A stretch of 64,000 nt of DNA from Roseibium hamelinense (GTDB lineage Bacteria; Pseudomonadota; Alphaproteobacteria; Rhizobiales; Stappiaceae), in contig NZ_VLLF01000012.1 of assembly GCF_007830545.1 (NCBI RefSeq), forward strand, positions 1 to 64,000, written 5' to 3'. The stretch's first letter is position 1, and the number at the start of each line of letters is the position of its first letter. Of the stretch, positions 1 through 7,457 are shown in pieces. A model generated the notes under the pieces. It was not told the DNA's origin. It saw nothing but the letters and a program-made list of their open reading frames with translations, and searched no databases. Position numbers and translations under genes: made by a program.

Positions 1-196
1 GCAACCAGGCCGACAGCTTGTCGGCAAAGGCATCAAGTTTGCTGGGCCTCTCGGGAACCTTGAACACGGGTTCAACCGTATCATCCCGCAAATACTTGCG
101 CACTGTGTTCCGGGACAATCCGGTGCGCCGGGAGATCTCCCGGATCGAAAGCTGATCACGAAAATGCCAGCGTCTGATAACGCTCAACAACGCCAT
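1..196 (-). CDS. istA: IS21-family transposase IstA, N-terminal part
   Basis: Sixty-five residues are visible before the gene leaves the window. They begin MALLSVIRRWHFRD and contain a helix-turn-helix with SIREISRRTGLSRNTVRKYL, the typical IstA N-terminus (an HTH followed by a DDE integrase domain that would lie outside). IstA catalyses cut-and-paste transposition together with the ATPase IstB. The ATG at 194-196 is the only good start before the terminal repeats. It is truncated only by the window edge; whether the element is intact is unknown. Confidence 0.85.
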   Translation of the reverse strand, partial: MALLSVIRRWHFRDQLSIREISRRTGLSRNTVRKYLRDDTVEPVFKVPERPSKLDAFADKLSAWL

Positions 197-249
197 GTCT
201 ATCACTCCGTATTCCCCCGCCGAAATCACTCAGGGGTGGGTTTAAACAT

Positions 250-303
250 GGGTCAGTTCTCAGTGAAAAAATCGGGCCTCACCGGGTCAGTTCTCGGTGA
301 AAA
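250..303. repeat. Two 20-bp direct repeats in the IS21 terminus
   Basis: The sequence starting GGGTCAGTTCTC occurs at 250-269 and again at 284-303, differing at one base (A versus G at the 13th position), 14 bases apart. Multiple internal repeats near the tips are characteristic of IS21-family ends and serve as transposase binding sites. They lie between istA and the insertion junction. Confidence 0.8.
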
Positions 304-310
304 TCAACAG

Positions 311-520
311 CCAGACCTTGGCGAGGCGGACATCAGCGCCTCACTCGCCCAATTTGACGACATGTGGAAGGCGCTGATCCCGGCCGAGCAAGCGCGCGTG
401 GTCAGGCTGCTGGTGGCGCGTGTCACAGCCAGCGACGCCGGACTGGCGGTCGATCTGCGCCACGAGGGCTTGGGTGCAATTGCGACGCTTATGGCACCGG
501 CCAAGCCGGAGGTGGCGTGA
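311..520 (+). pseudogene. C-terminal remnant of a large serine recombinase, cut by the IS21 element
   Basis: About 70 residues ending LMAPAKPEVA match the conserved tail of large serine site-specific recombinases: an 'F..MW.ALIPAEQARVVRLLVARV' type helix followed by a short beta segment ('GLAVDLRHEGL'). The resolvase catalytic domain and the zinc-ribbon part are absent; the reading frame upstream runs straight into IS21 terminal DNA. The frame can be opened from an ATG at 164 inside the IS, but a product would lack all catalytic residues. Its TGA overlaps the next gene's ATG by one base, as in intact copies of this two-gene module. Confidence 0.75.
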
Positions 521-900
521 TGGCAGAGCCCGATACCCTCCGGGTCCACATCCCGCTCACCCTGCGCAATCGAGGCGGCCGCCCCCGCATCCTGCCGCCA
601 AAAGAGATCGAGGTCGCCATGGATCGCGGCCAGGACGCGCGCCTTCTGCGCGCCATCGGCCGCGCGTGGGACTGGCGGCGCAGGCTCGAGCGCGGCGACG
701 TCAACACCATCGCCGATCTCGCCAGAGAGGAAGGTATCTCCGACCGTTATGTCAGCCGCGTGATCCGGCTCGCATGGCTGTCGCCTTCGGTATTGGAACG
801 ACTGGTGCTGCGGCGCGAGCCGACGGTCCTTTCGATCTTCGACCTCTGCGGCGTGTCGGAATTGCCATGGGTCGAGCAGCCGGGGCGCGTGTTTGACTAA
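520..900 (+). CDS. Small HTH protein that accompanies serine recombinases
   Basis: 126 residues. The N-terminal part (about 1-35) is a basic 'IPLTLRNRGGRPRILPP' segment, and residues about 60-100 hold a helix-turn-helix of the type 'TIADLAREEGISDRYVSRVIRLA'. Such proteins sit directly downstream of large serine recombinases in many alphaproteobacterial islands, translationally coupled as here (TGATG overlap). It is probably a DNA-binding accessory factor or regulator of the recombinase; the exact role is not established. With the recombinase truncated, the gene is likely a leftover. Confidence 0.7.
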   Translation: MAEPDTLRVHIPLTLRNRGGRPRILPPKEIEVAMDRGQDARLLRAIGRAWDWRRRLERGDVNTIADLAREEGISDRYVSRVIRLAWLSPSVLERLVLRREPTVLSIFDLCGVSELPWVEQPGRVFD

Positions 901-903
901 CCC

Positions 904-1734
904 TTAATGGAAGCTGGCCTGAAAGCTCGTAGCGGTCAGCGACACGTGGGCGTCCAGCGGCGGGCGCAGTTCGAACGCCTTCGGCTCGCGTGCAAAGTGA
1001 TAGAGCCGCATGAGGCACCAGTCCGCCCACCGTTCGTCGGCAACAGCCAGCTCGTTCCGCGAAATATGGAATGGTGTGCGTTCCCAGCCGTTGGTCGTCT
1101 TCACTTCGATCAGACGGGGCCGACCATCCGGCGCATAACTGGCGATATCATACCCCGCGCCATCGCCATCCTCCTCCGAGACCCATCGCACCTTTGACGC
1201 AAGATCAGAGCGCCCGTAGCCAGCCAGCACCGCTTTCTCATGCGCCAGCGCGCGTTCCTCTCCCGCCCGGCCAAGCGCGCGGTTGCGCTCGTCACGCTCC
1301 GCCACATCGAATTTGCGGGCGGTGGCGATGGTTTGCTCAAGTTCAGCCGGAGGCGGTTGGTTGCTGAGCGTCGGGGGCGGTCCAATCCAAAGTTGAGCCG
1401 CCTCGCGGAGGCCCATCGCGGGCCGGTCCGGAATGCGGGACAGCCAGCCGGGGTTGAGTTCCAGCCAACGCGCCACCGCCTCTTCTAGTGTGCCCTGGTA
1501 GTTTTGCGCGGGCTTATAGCCGGGGATCCAGTCCTCTCCGAGGGCCCTGAGAACCGCGCTGATGTTCTGGTGCTTGAACTCAATCGAACTGCGGTTGCGG
1601 TCTATCTGGGCCTGAAGATCGCGATTGTGCGCGGCCTTGTTATAGGACTGACCAGCGAAGTCCGCAGCCAGCATCGCGAAGTAATCCGCGACGATCAGGT
1701 CATTCTCTGCATCTGTCCAAGGCCCGTTCGACAT
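904..1734 (-). CDS. DUF3883 domain protein, predicted PD-(D/E)XK-type nuclease
   Basis: 276 residues. Residues about 150-270 form the DUF3883 domain, with 'GRAGEERAL' at its start, 'DGDGAGYDIASY' and 'RLIEVKTTNGWERTPF', i.e. the D...E-x-K pattern of restriction-like folds. The N-terminal half ('WTDAENDLIVADYFAML', 'HQNISAVL') is common in stand-alone bacterial DUF3883 proteins of this type. These domains are frequent in restriction and defence islands, often fused to helicases, but here there is no helicase or methylase next to it. It faces the HTH gene tail-to-tail with a 3-base gap. The molecular target is unknown. Confidence 0.8.
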   Translation of the reverse strand: MSNGPWTDAENDLIVADYFAMLAADFAGQSYNKAAHNRDLQAQIDRNRSSIEFKHQNISAVLRALGEDWIPGYKPAQNYQGTLEEAVARWLELNPGWLSRIPDRPAMGLREAAQLWIGPPPTLSNQPPPAELEQTIATARKFDVAERDERNRALGRAGEERALAHEKAVLAGYGRSDLASKVRWVSEEDGDGAGYDIASYAPDGRPRLIEVKTTNGWERTPFHISRNELAVADERWADWCLMRLYHFAREPKAFELRPPLDAHVSLTATSFQASFH

Positions 1735-2124
1735 GCGGCCAGGCTAGACGCGGGAAAATCATTTGTCATCAGCGGTTTCGGTTGGGGGAATGGGATGCAA
1801 ACCTACCCAAGAAATCCGTCGATTTACGCTAGCATCCCGAGCAACGCGCCTACCGCATGTTCTGGCTATATTGCCATCGATGTCGTTCGGAACGCACGTT
1901 TGGGTTTTGGCGGAGTTCGGCAGCAGTGCATTGAAAGGTAACGAGAAAACGAGACCGAACCGAAACGGGTGAGGTTCGCCCAAACTGAGACTGAGGGTCA
2001 TTCTGAGCCCAGCTTCGGCTAGGCGGCGCGTCTATGAGGTTCGGTCGGTTTCCGCAAACCCCTTTGTTAACACGGAAAAATCCGTGCCCGTCAGGGCGGT
2101 GACACTGGTTCGCAATGGGGATAA
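1735..2124. other. Gene-free stretch between the DUF3883 gene and tRNA-Ser
   Basis: No coding region with family resemblance is seen on either strand. A short perfect hairpin (CACGGA-AAAA-TCCGTG) lies near 2074-2090, without a T-run. The stretch directly flanks the 3' end of the tRNA and would be where an island attachment site (attL/attR) is expected, but the second copy of such a repeat is not within the window. Confidence 0.5.
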
Positions 2125-2214
2125 TGGCGGAGAGGAAGGGATTCGAACCCTCGAGACGGTTGCCCGCCTACTCCCTTAGCAGGGGAGCGCCTTCGACCAC
2201 TCGGCCACCTCTCC
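2125..2214 (-). tRNA. tRNA-Ser (anticodon GCT)
   Basis: 90 bases on the minus strand. The acceptor stem GGAGAGG pairs with CCTCTCC, the discriminator is G and CCA is encoded (bases 2125-2127). The anticodon stem-loop carries CTGCTAA, giving GCT. The long class II variable arm (TAGGCGGGCAACCGTCTC region) and the GGTTCGAATCC T-loop are intact. The 3' end points towards the mobile block at 1-1734, so the tRNA is a plausible integration target. Confidence 0.96.
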
Positions 2215-2751
2215 GGTTAGTCCCGTTTAGTTGTCCGACTTCTGGAGATCAAGGTTTTTTTCCTTGGCTGTGGAATTTTTCAAAACCTCGTGCCTGAAGC
2301 GGTGTCTGCCCGCATTTTGGGTTGAAAGCCGCCCGGGGCTGCAAACCGCCAAAGCAATGAGGCTCACCCGTTAAAAATGCCGTCGTTCCCTCGCCCCGCC
2401 AGACGCATCAAAACGCTGCCGGGGAGCGAAGCGCAGGAACGGGCATGCGGTGAAGGCGGTTCTGGAGGAAACAGGCGTTGACCCGCCGATGACCTTCTTG
2501 CTTTGGGTACGGCCCCCTCTCACGGCACAAAGCCGGCAAAACACCTTGCCCCACTCGATCGGCCTTCCACCGGCCGAAGCCCGGAGTGACAGGATCAGTT
2601 TGAATGGGCTTTGGCCTTCGCTGCTTGCGACACCTCGGTTTTCCGCCGCGCGGCACGCCACGATGTTACAGCCTCGACACTGAACGAAACAACGGCCCGC
2701 ACGAGTGGCGTTTCTGTGGAAAACATTATTCTTCAGGGTCTTAAAGGGTAG
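2215..2751. other. Gene-free stretch
   Basis: No ORF on either strand resembles a protein family, and no RNA gene is recognised. It contains short GC-rich imperfect palindromes (for example around 2560-2590) of the kind common in alphaproteobacterial intergenic DNA. Together with the broken substrate-binding gene that follows, it looks like eroded sequence. Confidence 0.4.
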
Positions 2752-3108
2752 AAATTTTTCAACCTGGACGTGGTCGGACAAGATGCCTTGAACATTCGAA
2801 AACTGTCGCGCGGCAGGCTGGGTCTCATGGCCTTCAACGAGGCCTCCTTTGAGCACCACGTGACACCGGATGAGCTGGACCGGCAGGAAGTTGAGCGGGT
2901 CTATCGGGTGAAGGACCCGAGCGGTCCGCTACAAATGGCATTCCGGAAGAACAGTGACCCGGACTTGATTGCACGTTTCCGGGAGGGATTTGAGGCGATC
3001 ACGCGAAACGGAACACGAGACACAACCCCTGCGCGGCATCTTCGATCCCAATTTTCTACCAATGGTTGTCGAAACTATAGGCGAGCTCTGCTGATATCCA
3101 CGCTTTAG
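2752..3108 (+). pseudogene. C-terminal fragment of a periplasmic solute-binding protein (SBP_bac_3-like)
   Basis: The frame after a stop at 2749-2751 reads a stretch with 'ALNIRKLSRGRLGLMAFNEA', then 'VYRVKDPSGPLQMAFRKNSD' and 'IARFREGFEAI'. This is the order and spacing of the second lobe of amino-acid-type ABC substrate-binding proteins (ligand-lobe helix, then the 'y.afsk..d..l...f..al' C-terminal strand and helix). The first lobe and signal peptide are missing and the end is degraded. No permease or ATPase gene is nearby. The family assignment is from pattern only. Confidence 0.45.
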
Positions 3109-3267
3109 TCCCCGGTTTTCAATGGGTTACAGGCGAAGCCGCTTCGGTAAATCTCAATGTTGTTTTTTCCGACAAATCACTCTATGGTTGCATCTTGACG
3201 GCTATCTACTCGGGATAGTCGATGCACTGGGCAGATACTAACACTCTAAGGAAATTAGGGGGAATTT

Positions 3268-3498
3268 ATGAACGCAGACGAGTTTCAGCATTGGTGCCAA
3301 CGGATGGGCTTCAAAAGCACCGCGGCGACGGCAGAGGCTCTGGGAATTGGATCTCGGAATACGATCGCCAAGTTCAGGAAACAAGGCGCTCCGCGTTACA
3401 TCGCTTTGGCGTGTGCGGCGCTGGTCAACAATCTGCCGCCCTACGCCACTCCGGATGCGGACGCAGCGGCGAAAGAATCGTCGCAACACGCGGCATAG
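3268..3498 (+). CDS. Small helix-turn-helix protein
   Basis: 76 residues. Residues about 10-45 ('MGFKSTAATAEALGIGSRNTIAKFRKQG') have the layout of a Cro/CI-like HTH: a first helix, an 'AAEALG' helix and a recognition helix. The remainder ('ALACAALVNNLPPY') recalls short phage-type or plasmid-type regulators of alphaproteobacteria. A strong ribosome binding site (TAGGGGG) lies 8 bases before the ATG. A perfect inverted repeat follows 15 bases after the stop. Probably a DNA-binding regulator; the target is unknown. Confidence 0.65.
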   Translation: MNADEFQHWCQRMGFKSTAATAEALGIGSRNTIAKFRKQGAPRYIALACAALVNNLPPYATPDADAAAKESSQHAA

Positions 3499-3513
3499 GC
3501 GGATGAAGATGCC

Positions 3514-3544
3514 GGACCTGGCCCAGAATAGACCGGCCAGGTCC
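3514..3544 (+). terminator. Perfect 10-bp inverted repeat after the HTH gene
   Basis: GGACCTGGCC at 3514-3523 is repeated as its exact reverse complement at 3535-3544, with an 11-base loop. There is no T-run on either side, so it may act as an mRNA 3'-end stabiliser, a factor-assisted terminator, or a protein-binding palindrome. Confidence 0.5.
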
Positions 3545-3595
3545 GATCAGACCGTGCCCATAGAAGAAGACCGGCAGAGCGCCGGAGCGGCGCGC

Positions 3596-3865
3596 TCAAT
3601 GCGCTGACAACCACTCACGCGCCGACCGCTGGGCTTCAGCAATCTGGGACGGGCTCATTTCCGCCGAGATTTCTTTGCGGTATTGGGCAGCGTCCCTGTT
3701 GCCTTTCAGGGCAGCAATATTGAACCATTTGTGTGCTGCGATCAGATCGGCCTCGCCATGCCGCCCGCATGCGCTGTCCAGACCCATCTGGAACAGGATT
3801 TCCGGATTTGCCGGCGCTTCGCCGAAACCGGACATATCTTCTGAATAAACTTCAAACCGTGCCAT
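3596..3865 (-). CDS. Small SEL1/TPR-like repeat protein
   Basis: 89 residues with one SEL1-like helical repeat: 'ILFQMGLDSACGR' followed by 'LIAAHKWFNIAALKGN', then a second amphipathic helix 'IAEAQRSAREWL'. Small soluble proteins with exactly this 'AHKWFNLAALKGN' core are widespread in Hyphomicrobiales; their role is unknown but probably protein binding. It is an isolated gene on the minus strand with its own AT-rich upstream region. Confidence 0.75.
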   Translation of the reverse strand: MARFEVYSEDMSGFGEAPANPEILFQMGLDSACGRHGEADLIAAHKWFNIAALKGNRDAAQYRKEISAEMSPSQIAEAQRSAREWLSAH

Positions 3866-4177
3866 GACGCACTCCCCGTTTTGTGAGGCTTCACCCCCGT
3901 GAAGCGTCCCCGAAACACCGTGATATGACGCAGCGTTTCTGACACCGATCTTGCAAAACGGCGTTGAACGGGCCGTTAAAAACTAGAATTAACGCAAATC
4001 AAACAAAAGCTTACCGAGGTGTGAACTTAACACTTCGAAAATCATCATTTTTGAAATTTCATTTGTTTTTCAAGGCCCGTTAGAGACAATGTGAAGAATT
4101 GCAGCAACATTTTGTTTACGCTGATGTAAGGTCGCATGCCCGGACATGGGCATAACAGGCCTGAGCGGGAGACCATC
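3866..4177. other. Intergenic, probable divergent promoter region
   Basis: An AT-rich stretch (especially 3975-4130) lies between the minus-strand SEL1-like gene and the plus-strand esterase. No gene or RNA is recognised. It is the only place where promoters for these two divergent genes can be. Confidence 0.4.
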
Positions 4178-4957
4178 ATGCCGAATGCGCCAATCGTTCT
4201 TTTGCACGGAACCAATGCGGCTCCGTGGACCATGCAGACCTTCACCCGGTTTTTTGAGCAACAGGGCTATTCCTGCCATACGCCGACCTACCGCCATCAT
4301 GACCTGCCTGCCTCAGACGAACGCCAAACGGCACTCACCGGCCTAAGCATTGCCGACTATGTCTCGGACATCAGCGCCTTTATCTCCGGTCTTGAACAAC
4401 CTCCGATCGTTATTGGCCACTCTCTTGGCGGCCTGATTGCGCAACTCCTGGCCGCGCGCGGCGAGATCCGGGCGGCTGTACTCATCAACAGCAGCATTTG
4501 CCACGGCACCTTGCCAACCACCGACATGGAGCGGGCGTTGGGCAAGGGTTTCATGTCTGCCGGCAGGTTTTGGGAGATGGCTCCGGGACAGGACTTCGAG
4601 CTCCTGGCGGCCTACGGCCTGAATACGATGCCAGAACACCAGCAACATGCCATTTGCGACCGGCTAGGGACGGAATCGGGCACTGTTCTGTTCGAGCTGT
4701 TTTTTTGGATGTACGATATCAACCAAACGACTTGGATCGATCATGCCACGGTCCAGACACCCTTGTTGTTCCTGTCCGGAACGGAAGACAAAGTTGTGCC
4801 TCCATCTACCAGCAGAGCAATGGCAAGCCGCTACGGCGACTGGGCGCGTTTCGTCGAGGTTGAAGGCAAATGCCACTATATGCAGCTGGAAGACGGCTGG
4901 CAGGACATTGCACAGACCAGCCTCGATTGGATAAGCGCTCTGCCCGAAACATCCTGA
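4178..4957 (+). CDS. Alpha/beta hydrolase (putative esterase or lipase)
   Basis: 259 residues of a compact alpha/beta hydrolase. The oxyanion-hole motif 'VLLHGTN' is at residues 7-13, the nucleophile elbow GHSLGG is centred on Ser82, the acid is in 'SGTEDKVV', and the His is in 'EGKCHYMQL'. A cap region sits between about 115 and 185. No signal peptide, so cytoplasmic. ATG 4178 is chosen over an in-frame upstream ATG because GGGAGA lies just before it and the hydrolase fold begins immediately. The natural substrate cannot be read from sequence. It is a single gene. Confidence 0.85.
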   Translation: MPNAPIVLLHGTNAAPWTMQTFTRFFEQQGYSCHTPTYRHHDLPASDERQTALTGLSIADYVSDISAFISGLEQPPIVIGHSLGGLIAQLLAARGEIRAAVLINSSICHGTLPTTDMERALGKGFMSAGRFWEMAPGQDFELLAAYGLNTMPEHQQHAICDRLGTESGTVLFELFFWMYDINQTTWIDHATVQTPLLFLSGTEDKVVPPSTSRAMASRYGDWARFVEVEGKCHYMQLEDGWQDIAQTSLDWISALPETS

Positions 4958-5081
4958 ACACGGCTCGGAATTGCGAAAAAACTCTCCAATGTGACGTAGC
5001 GACACGGGTTTGCAGCTCAGGATTTGCGCTGTAGGCTCCGTTTCCGTAAACGGAAGCACGACGCTTTCTGGGAGGAAAAAC

Positions 5082-5504
5082 ATGTTCAAGTCCACACTTG
5101 CAGCCGCCTTGATCGGCTGCGGTCTCGCCGCCGCTTTCGCAACCCCAAGTTATGCAGCCGACGCCAAAGGCGAATGGGTACGGCCCAATGGTGCGTCCAA
5201 AATCCGGATCAGCTCATGCGGTGCATCGCTGTGCGGAAAACTGGTCTGGCTGAAACAGCCGCGCAATGACACCCAAAACCCGGATGCGAGCAAGCGCAGC
5301 CGCCCACTCGTCGGCGTCCAAATCGTCCAGTCCATGAAACCGACTGGAAAGGATGGTCAGTGGAAGGGCAAGGTTTACAACGCCGAAGACGGCAAGACCT
5401 ATACCGGCTTCATCCAGCTGACATCCGCAAACAAGCTCAAGCTAGAGGGCTGCGTCATGGGCGGCCTGATCTGCAAGGGCGAAACCTGGTCCAGGGTCAA
5501 ATAA
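5082..5504 (+). CDS. Secreted DUF2147 protein
   Basis: 140 residues with a clear Sec signal peptide ('LAAALIGCGLAAAFATPSYA', cleavage after about residue 26) and a DUF2147 domain: 'GEWVRPNGASKIRISSCGASLCGKLVWL' beginning, 'DASKRSRPLVGVQIV' centre, and 'LEGCVMGGLICKGETW' end. The four Cys probably form two disulfides in the periplasm. A strong GGGAGG site lies before the ATG. Family function is not established. A second DUF2147 gene follows 95 bases downstream, so this is a local duplication. Confidence 0.88.
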   Translation: MFKSTLAAALIGCGLAAAFATPSYAADAKGEWVRPNGASKIRISSCGASLCGKLVWLKQPRNDTQNPDASKRSRPLVGVQIVQSMKPTGKDGQWKGKVYNAEDGKTYTGFIQLTSANKLKLEGCVMGGLICKGETWSRVK

Positions 5505-5598
5505 GCCTGTTCAGATCCGGTTCAGGACCAGCCGTATAAACCCTTCTTCAAGCGCATGATAATCTTGCATGCAGCGTTTGCTTCGGGGCTTGTCGGCT

Positions 5599-6090
5599 AT
5601 GGATCTGCACAATGTGAAACACCGCCGGAACCGCCACACTGGCGGCCGGCCTTTATCGGCCAGTGGAATGCTGGTGGCCGGTTTCCTGCTGGCGCTATTG
5701 CTCACCGCGCCCGCTCAATCCGCGTCCGACATTGCCGGCAGGTGGCGAACACAAGACGGCGCGACGGTCGAGATTTCGGACTGCGGCGGCGCGCCATGCG
5801 GGAAAATCATCAGCTTTCCGCCACCACCGGGCGAAACACAACAAACTGCCATGGATATTCGCAACCGCGACGCGTCGAAACGCGGCCGGAAAATTCTGGG
5901 ATTGACGATATTGTGGCGGCTTGCACCGGAGGGAACCGGCTGGAAAGGCCGGGTCTACGATCCGCGCCGGGGTTTCAGCGCGAACGCGACAGTGACCCGG
6001 CCTGATGCCAACCAACTGTCAATACGAGGCTGCGTTCGGGCAATATTCAATGTGTGTGAGACCGAAACCTGGCGCAGAACAGGGGATTGA
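5599..6090 (+). CDS. Secreted or anchored DUF2147 protein (second copy)
   Basis: 163 residues from the ATG at 5599; an in-frame ATG at 5569 would add 10 residues, and neither has a strong ribosome site. After a basic N-terminus there is one hydrophobic segment ('MLVAGFLLALLLTAPAQSA') and then the DUF2147 domain with 'IAGRWRTQDGATVEISDCGG', 'RDASKRGRKILGL' and 'IRGCVRAIFNVCETETW'. It shares domain order and Cys spacing with the preceding gene but is strongly diverged. Probably periplasmic; function unknown. Confidence 0.82.
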   Translation: MDLHNVKHRRNRHTGGRPLSASGMLVAGFLLALLLTAPAQSASDIAGRWRTQDGATVEISDCGGAPCGKIISFPPPPGETQQTAMDIRNRDASKRGRKILGLTILWRLAPEGTGWKGRVYDPRRGFSANATVTRPDANQLSIRGCVRAIFNVCETETWRRTGD

Positions 6091-6108
6091 TCCCGCCCCG
6101 AACCAAAA

Positions 6109-6130
6109 CACCCCGGCTTCCGCCAGGGTG
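6109..6130 (-). terminator. Rho-independent terminator for the GST gene
   Basis: On the minus strand CACCCTGGC-GGAA-GCCGGGGTG forms a hairpin (one mismatch) followed at once by TTTTGG, 30 bases past the GST stop codon. On the plus strand the same hairpin is followed by CCTTTAT and may also stop the DUF2147 transcript. Confidence 0.6.
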
Positions 6131-6159
6131 CCTTTATGTAAACCCGTGTTCGGGCGAGC

Positions 6160-6873
6160 TTACCGCGCGCGCTGGCCGAACAGAACGCTCTGAGCGTTCT
6201 TGTCGTCTTGAAGGGCAAATTTCTCGCGCTCTTCCTTGCCGACAACCAAGCCTTTTTGAACCGCGGGACGCTCTTCCAACCGCGTTTTCCAGGCTTTGAC
6301 ATTCTGGAATTCTTCGAGATCCATGCCCTGGCGTTCCCAGCCTTGCGCCCAGCCGATCATCGCCATGTCCGCAATGGTGTACTCGCCGGCAGCCACGTAA
6401 TCGCGGCCTTCAAGGCGTCGGTCCAAGACCCCATACAGCCGATGCGTCTCGTTGAGATAACGGCTCATGGCATATTCGATCTTTTCCGGTGCGTAGATCC
6501 GGAAGTGATGGTTTTGGCCAAGCATCGGCCCGAAGCCGCCCATCTGCCACATCAGCCATTCCTCGGTCTCGACCCGCTTGCGCTCGTCGGCTGGATAATA
6601 CTTGCCGAATTTGCGGCCGAGATACTGCAAGATCGCACCGGATTCGAAAACTGTGATCGGCGACCCGTCCGGACCTTCCGGGTCAATAATGGCAGGCATG
6701 CGGTTGTTCGGCGAAAACTTCAAAAACTCCGGTTCAAACTGGTCGCCCTTGCCGATGTCGATGAATTTGACCTCGTAAGGCACACCCAGCTCTTCTAACA
6801 GGATCGACACCTTCCAGCCATTCGGCGTCGGCCAGTAATAGAGTTCGATCGGCTTTACTTGGGAAACGGACAT
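6160..6873 (-). CDS. Glutathione S-transferase family protein (YfcG/YghU-like, Nu class)
   Basis: 237 residues. The thioredoxin-like N-domain (about 8-95) begins 'IELYYWPTPNGWKVSILLEE', with the TPNGWK signature of Nu-class transferases where Thr/Asn replace the catalytic Tyr/Ser, and contains 'NNRMPAIIDPEG' and 'FESGAILQYLG' for glutathione binding. The helical C-domain (about 100-215) has the 'YTIADMAMIGW' N-capping motif. E. coli relatives act as disulfide-bond reductases or peroxidases using two glutathiones. Single gene, cytoplasmic. Confidence 0.92.
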   Translation of the reverse strand: MSVSQVKPIELYYWPTPNGWKVSILLEELGVPYEVKFIDIGKGDQFEPEFLKFSPNNRMPAIIDPEGPDGSPITVFESGAILQYLGRKFGKYYPADERKRVETEEWLMWQMGGFGPMLGQNHHFRIYAPEKIEYAMSRYLNETHRLYGVLDRRLEGRDYVAAGEYTIADMAMIGWAQGWERQGMDLEEFQNVKAWKTRLEERPAVQKGLVVGKEEREKFALQDDKNAQSVLFGQRAR

Positions 6874-6978
6874 AAAATACTCCTTGAAGACAGGTGGATC
6901 GGATCACCTTGCCCCGAGATTTAGGACTGACCGGTTCACAATTCAACCAAGGTGCGTACGTCCGTTGTTGCCCTCGGT

Positions 6979-7440
6979 TCACACCAACATTTTCTTGTAA
7001 CCGAGATGGCTTTGTTCGTAGCCGAGACGCCTGTAAAAAAGATGCGAGCCCTGCCGTTCCTTGTTTGACGTCAGCTGCACAAGGCACGCGTCCGCCACCC
7101 GTGCAAGCTCTTCGGCATGTGCCATCATCGTCCGGCCGACGCCCTTGCCCTGCTGATCGCCTCGCACATGCACACTTTCAAGCTCCACACGCGGCCGGCC
7201 TTGATAGGCAAGCCCTTTGAGAAAATGGATCTGGTATGTCCCGACAACCTCGCCAGACGTGTTCAGCGCGACGTAAATATCGGCCTCGGGGGCGGCACAC
7301 AGGGCCTCGAAGGCCGGACGGTAGTCCTGCCAATCGGTAAACTCCTTATTCTGGCGGGCCGAAGTTGCGCCTGCATTCACGATCGAAATGATCGCCTGGA
7401 GGTGTTCAGGGCGGGCTTTTTCTATCCGGCAAGTCGGCAT
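6979..7440 (-). CDS. GNAT family N-acetyltransferase
   Basis: 153 residues of one GNAT domain: 'RIEKARPEHLQAIISIV' opens it, 'EVVGTYQIHFLKGL' is strand 4, and the acetyl-CoA pyrophosphate loop is 'RGDQQGKGVGRTMM'; it ends 'FYRRLGYEQSHLGYKKML' as in RimI/PhnO-like enzymes. It follows the GT39 gene on the same strand by 17 bases, so the two are probably co-transcribed. Acceptor substrate unknown. Confidence 0.88.
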   Translation of the reverse strand: MPTCRIEKARPEHLQAIISIVNAGATSARQNKEFTDWQDYRPAFEALCAAPEADIYVALNTSGEVVGTYQIHFLKGLAYQGRPRVELESVHVRGDQQGKGVGRTMMAHAEELARVADACLVQLTSNKERQGSHLFYRRLGYEQSHLGYKKMLV

Positions 7441-7457
7441 GACGGGCCTCTTTCGGG

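Larger units (their letters stand above)
1..309 (-). mobile_element. End of an IS21-family insertion sequence (other end outside window)
   Basis: The start of an istA-type transposase lies on the minus strand, and upstream of it sit two near-identical 20-base direct repeats, as found inside IS21-family termini. Read from the element's own end, the sequence begins TGTTGATTTTC at position 309; a TG start fits IS21 termini. The base after 309 continues directly into a coding remnant of a serine recombinase, so 309/310 is taken as the insertion point. The opposite end, istB and the target duplication are beyond the left edge, so completeness cannot be judged. Confidence 0.75.

Noticed and set aside
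2073-2091. Short hairpin CACGGA-AAAA-TCCGTG as a terminator
   Set aside because: The stem is only six pairs, there is no T-run, and no transcript clearly ends there.
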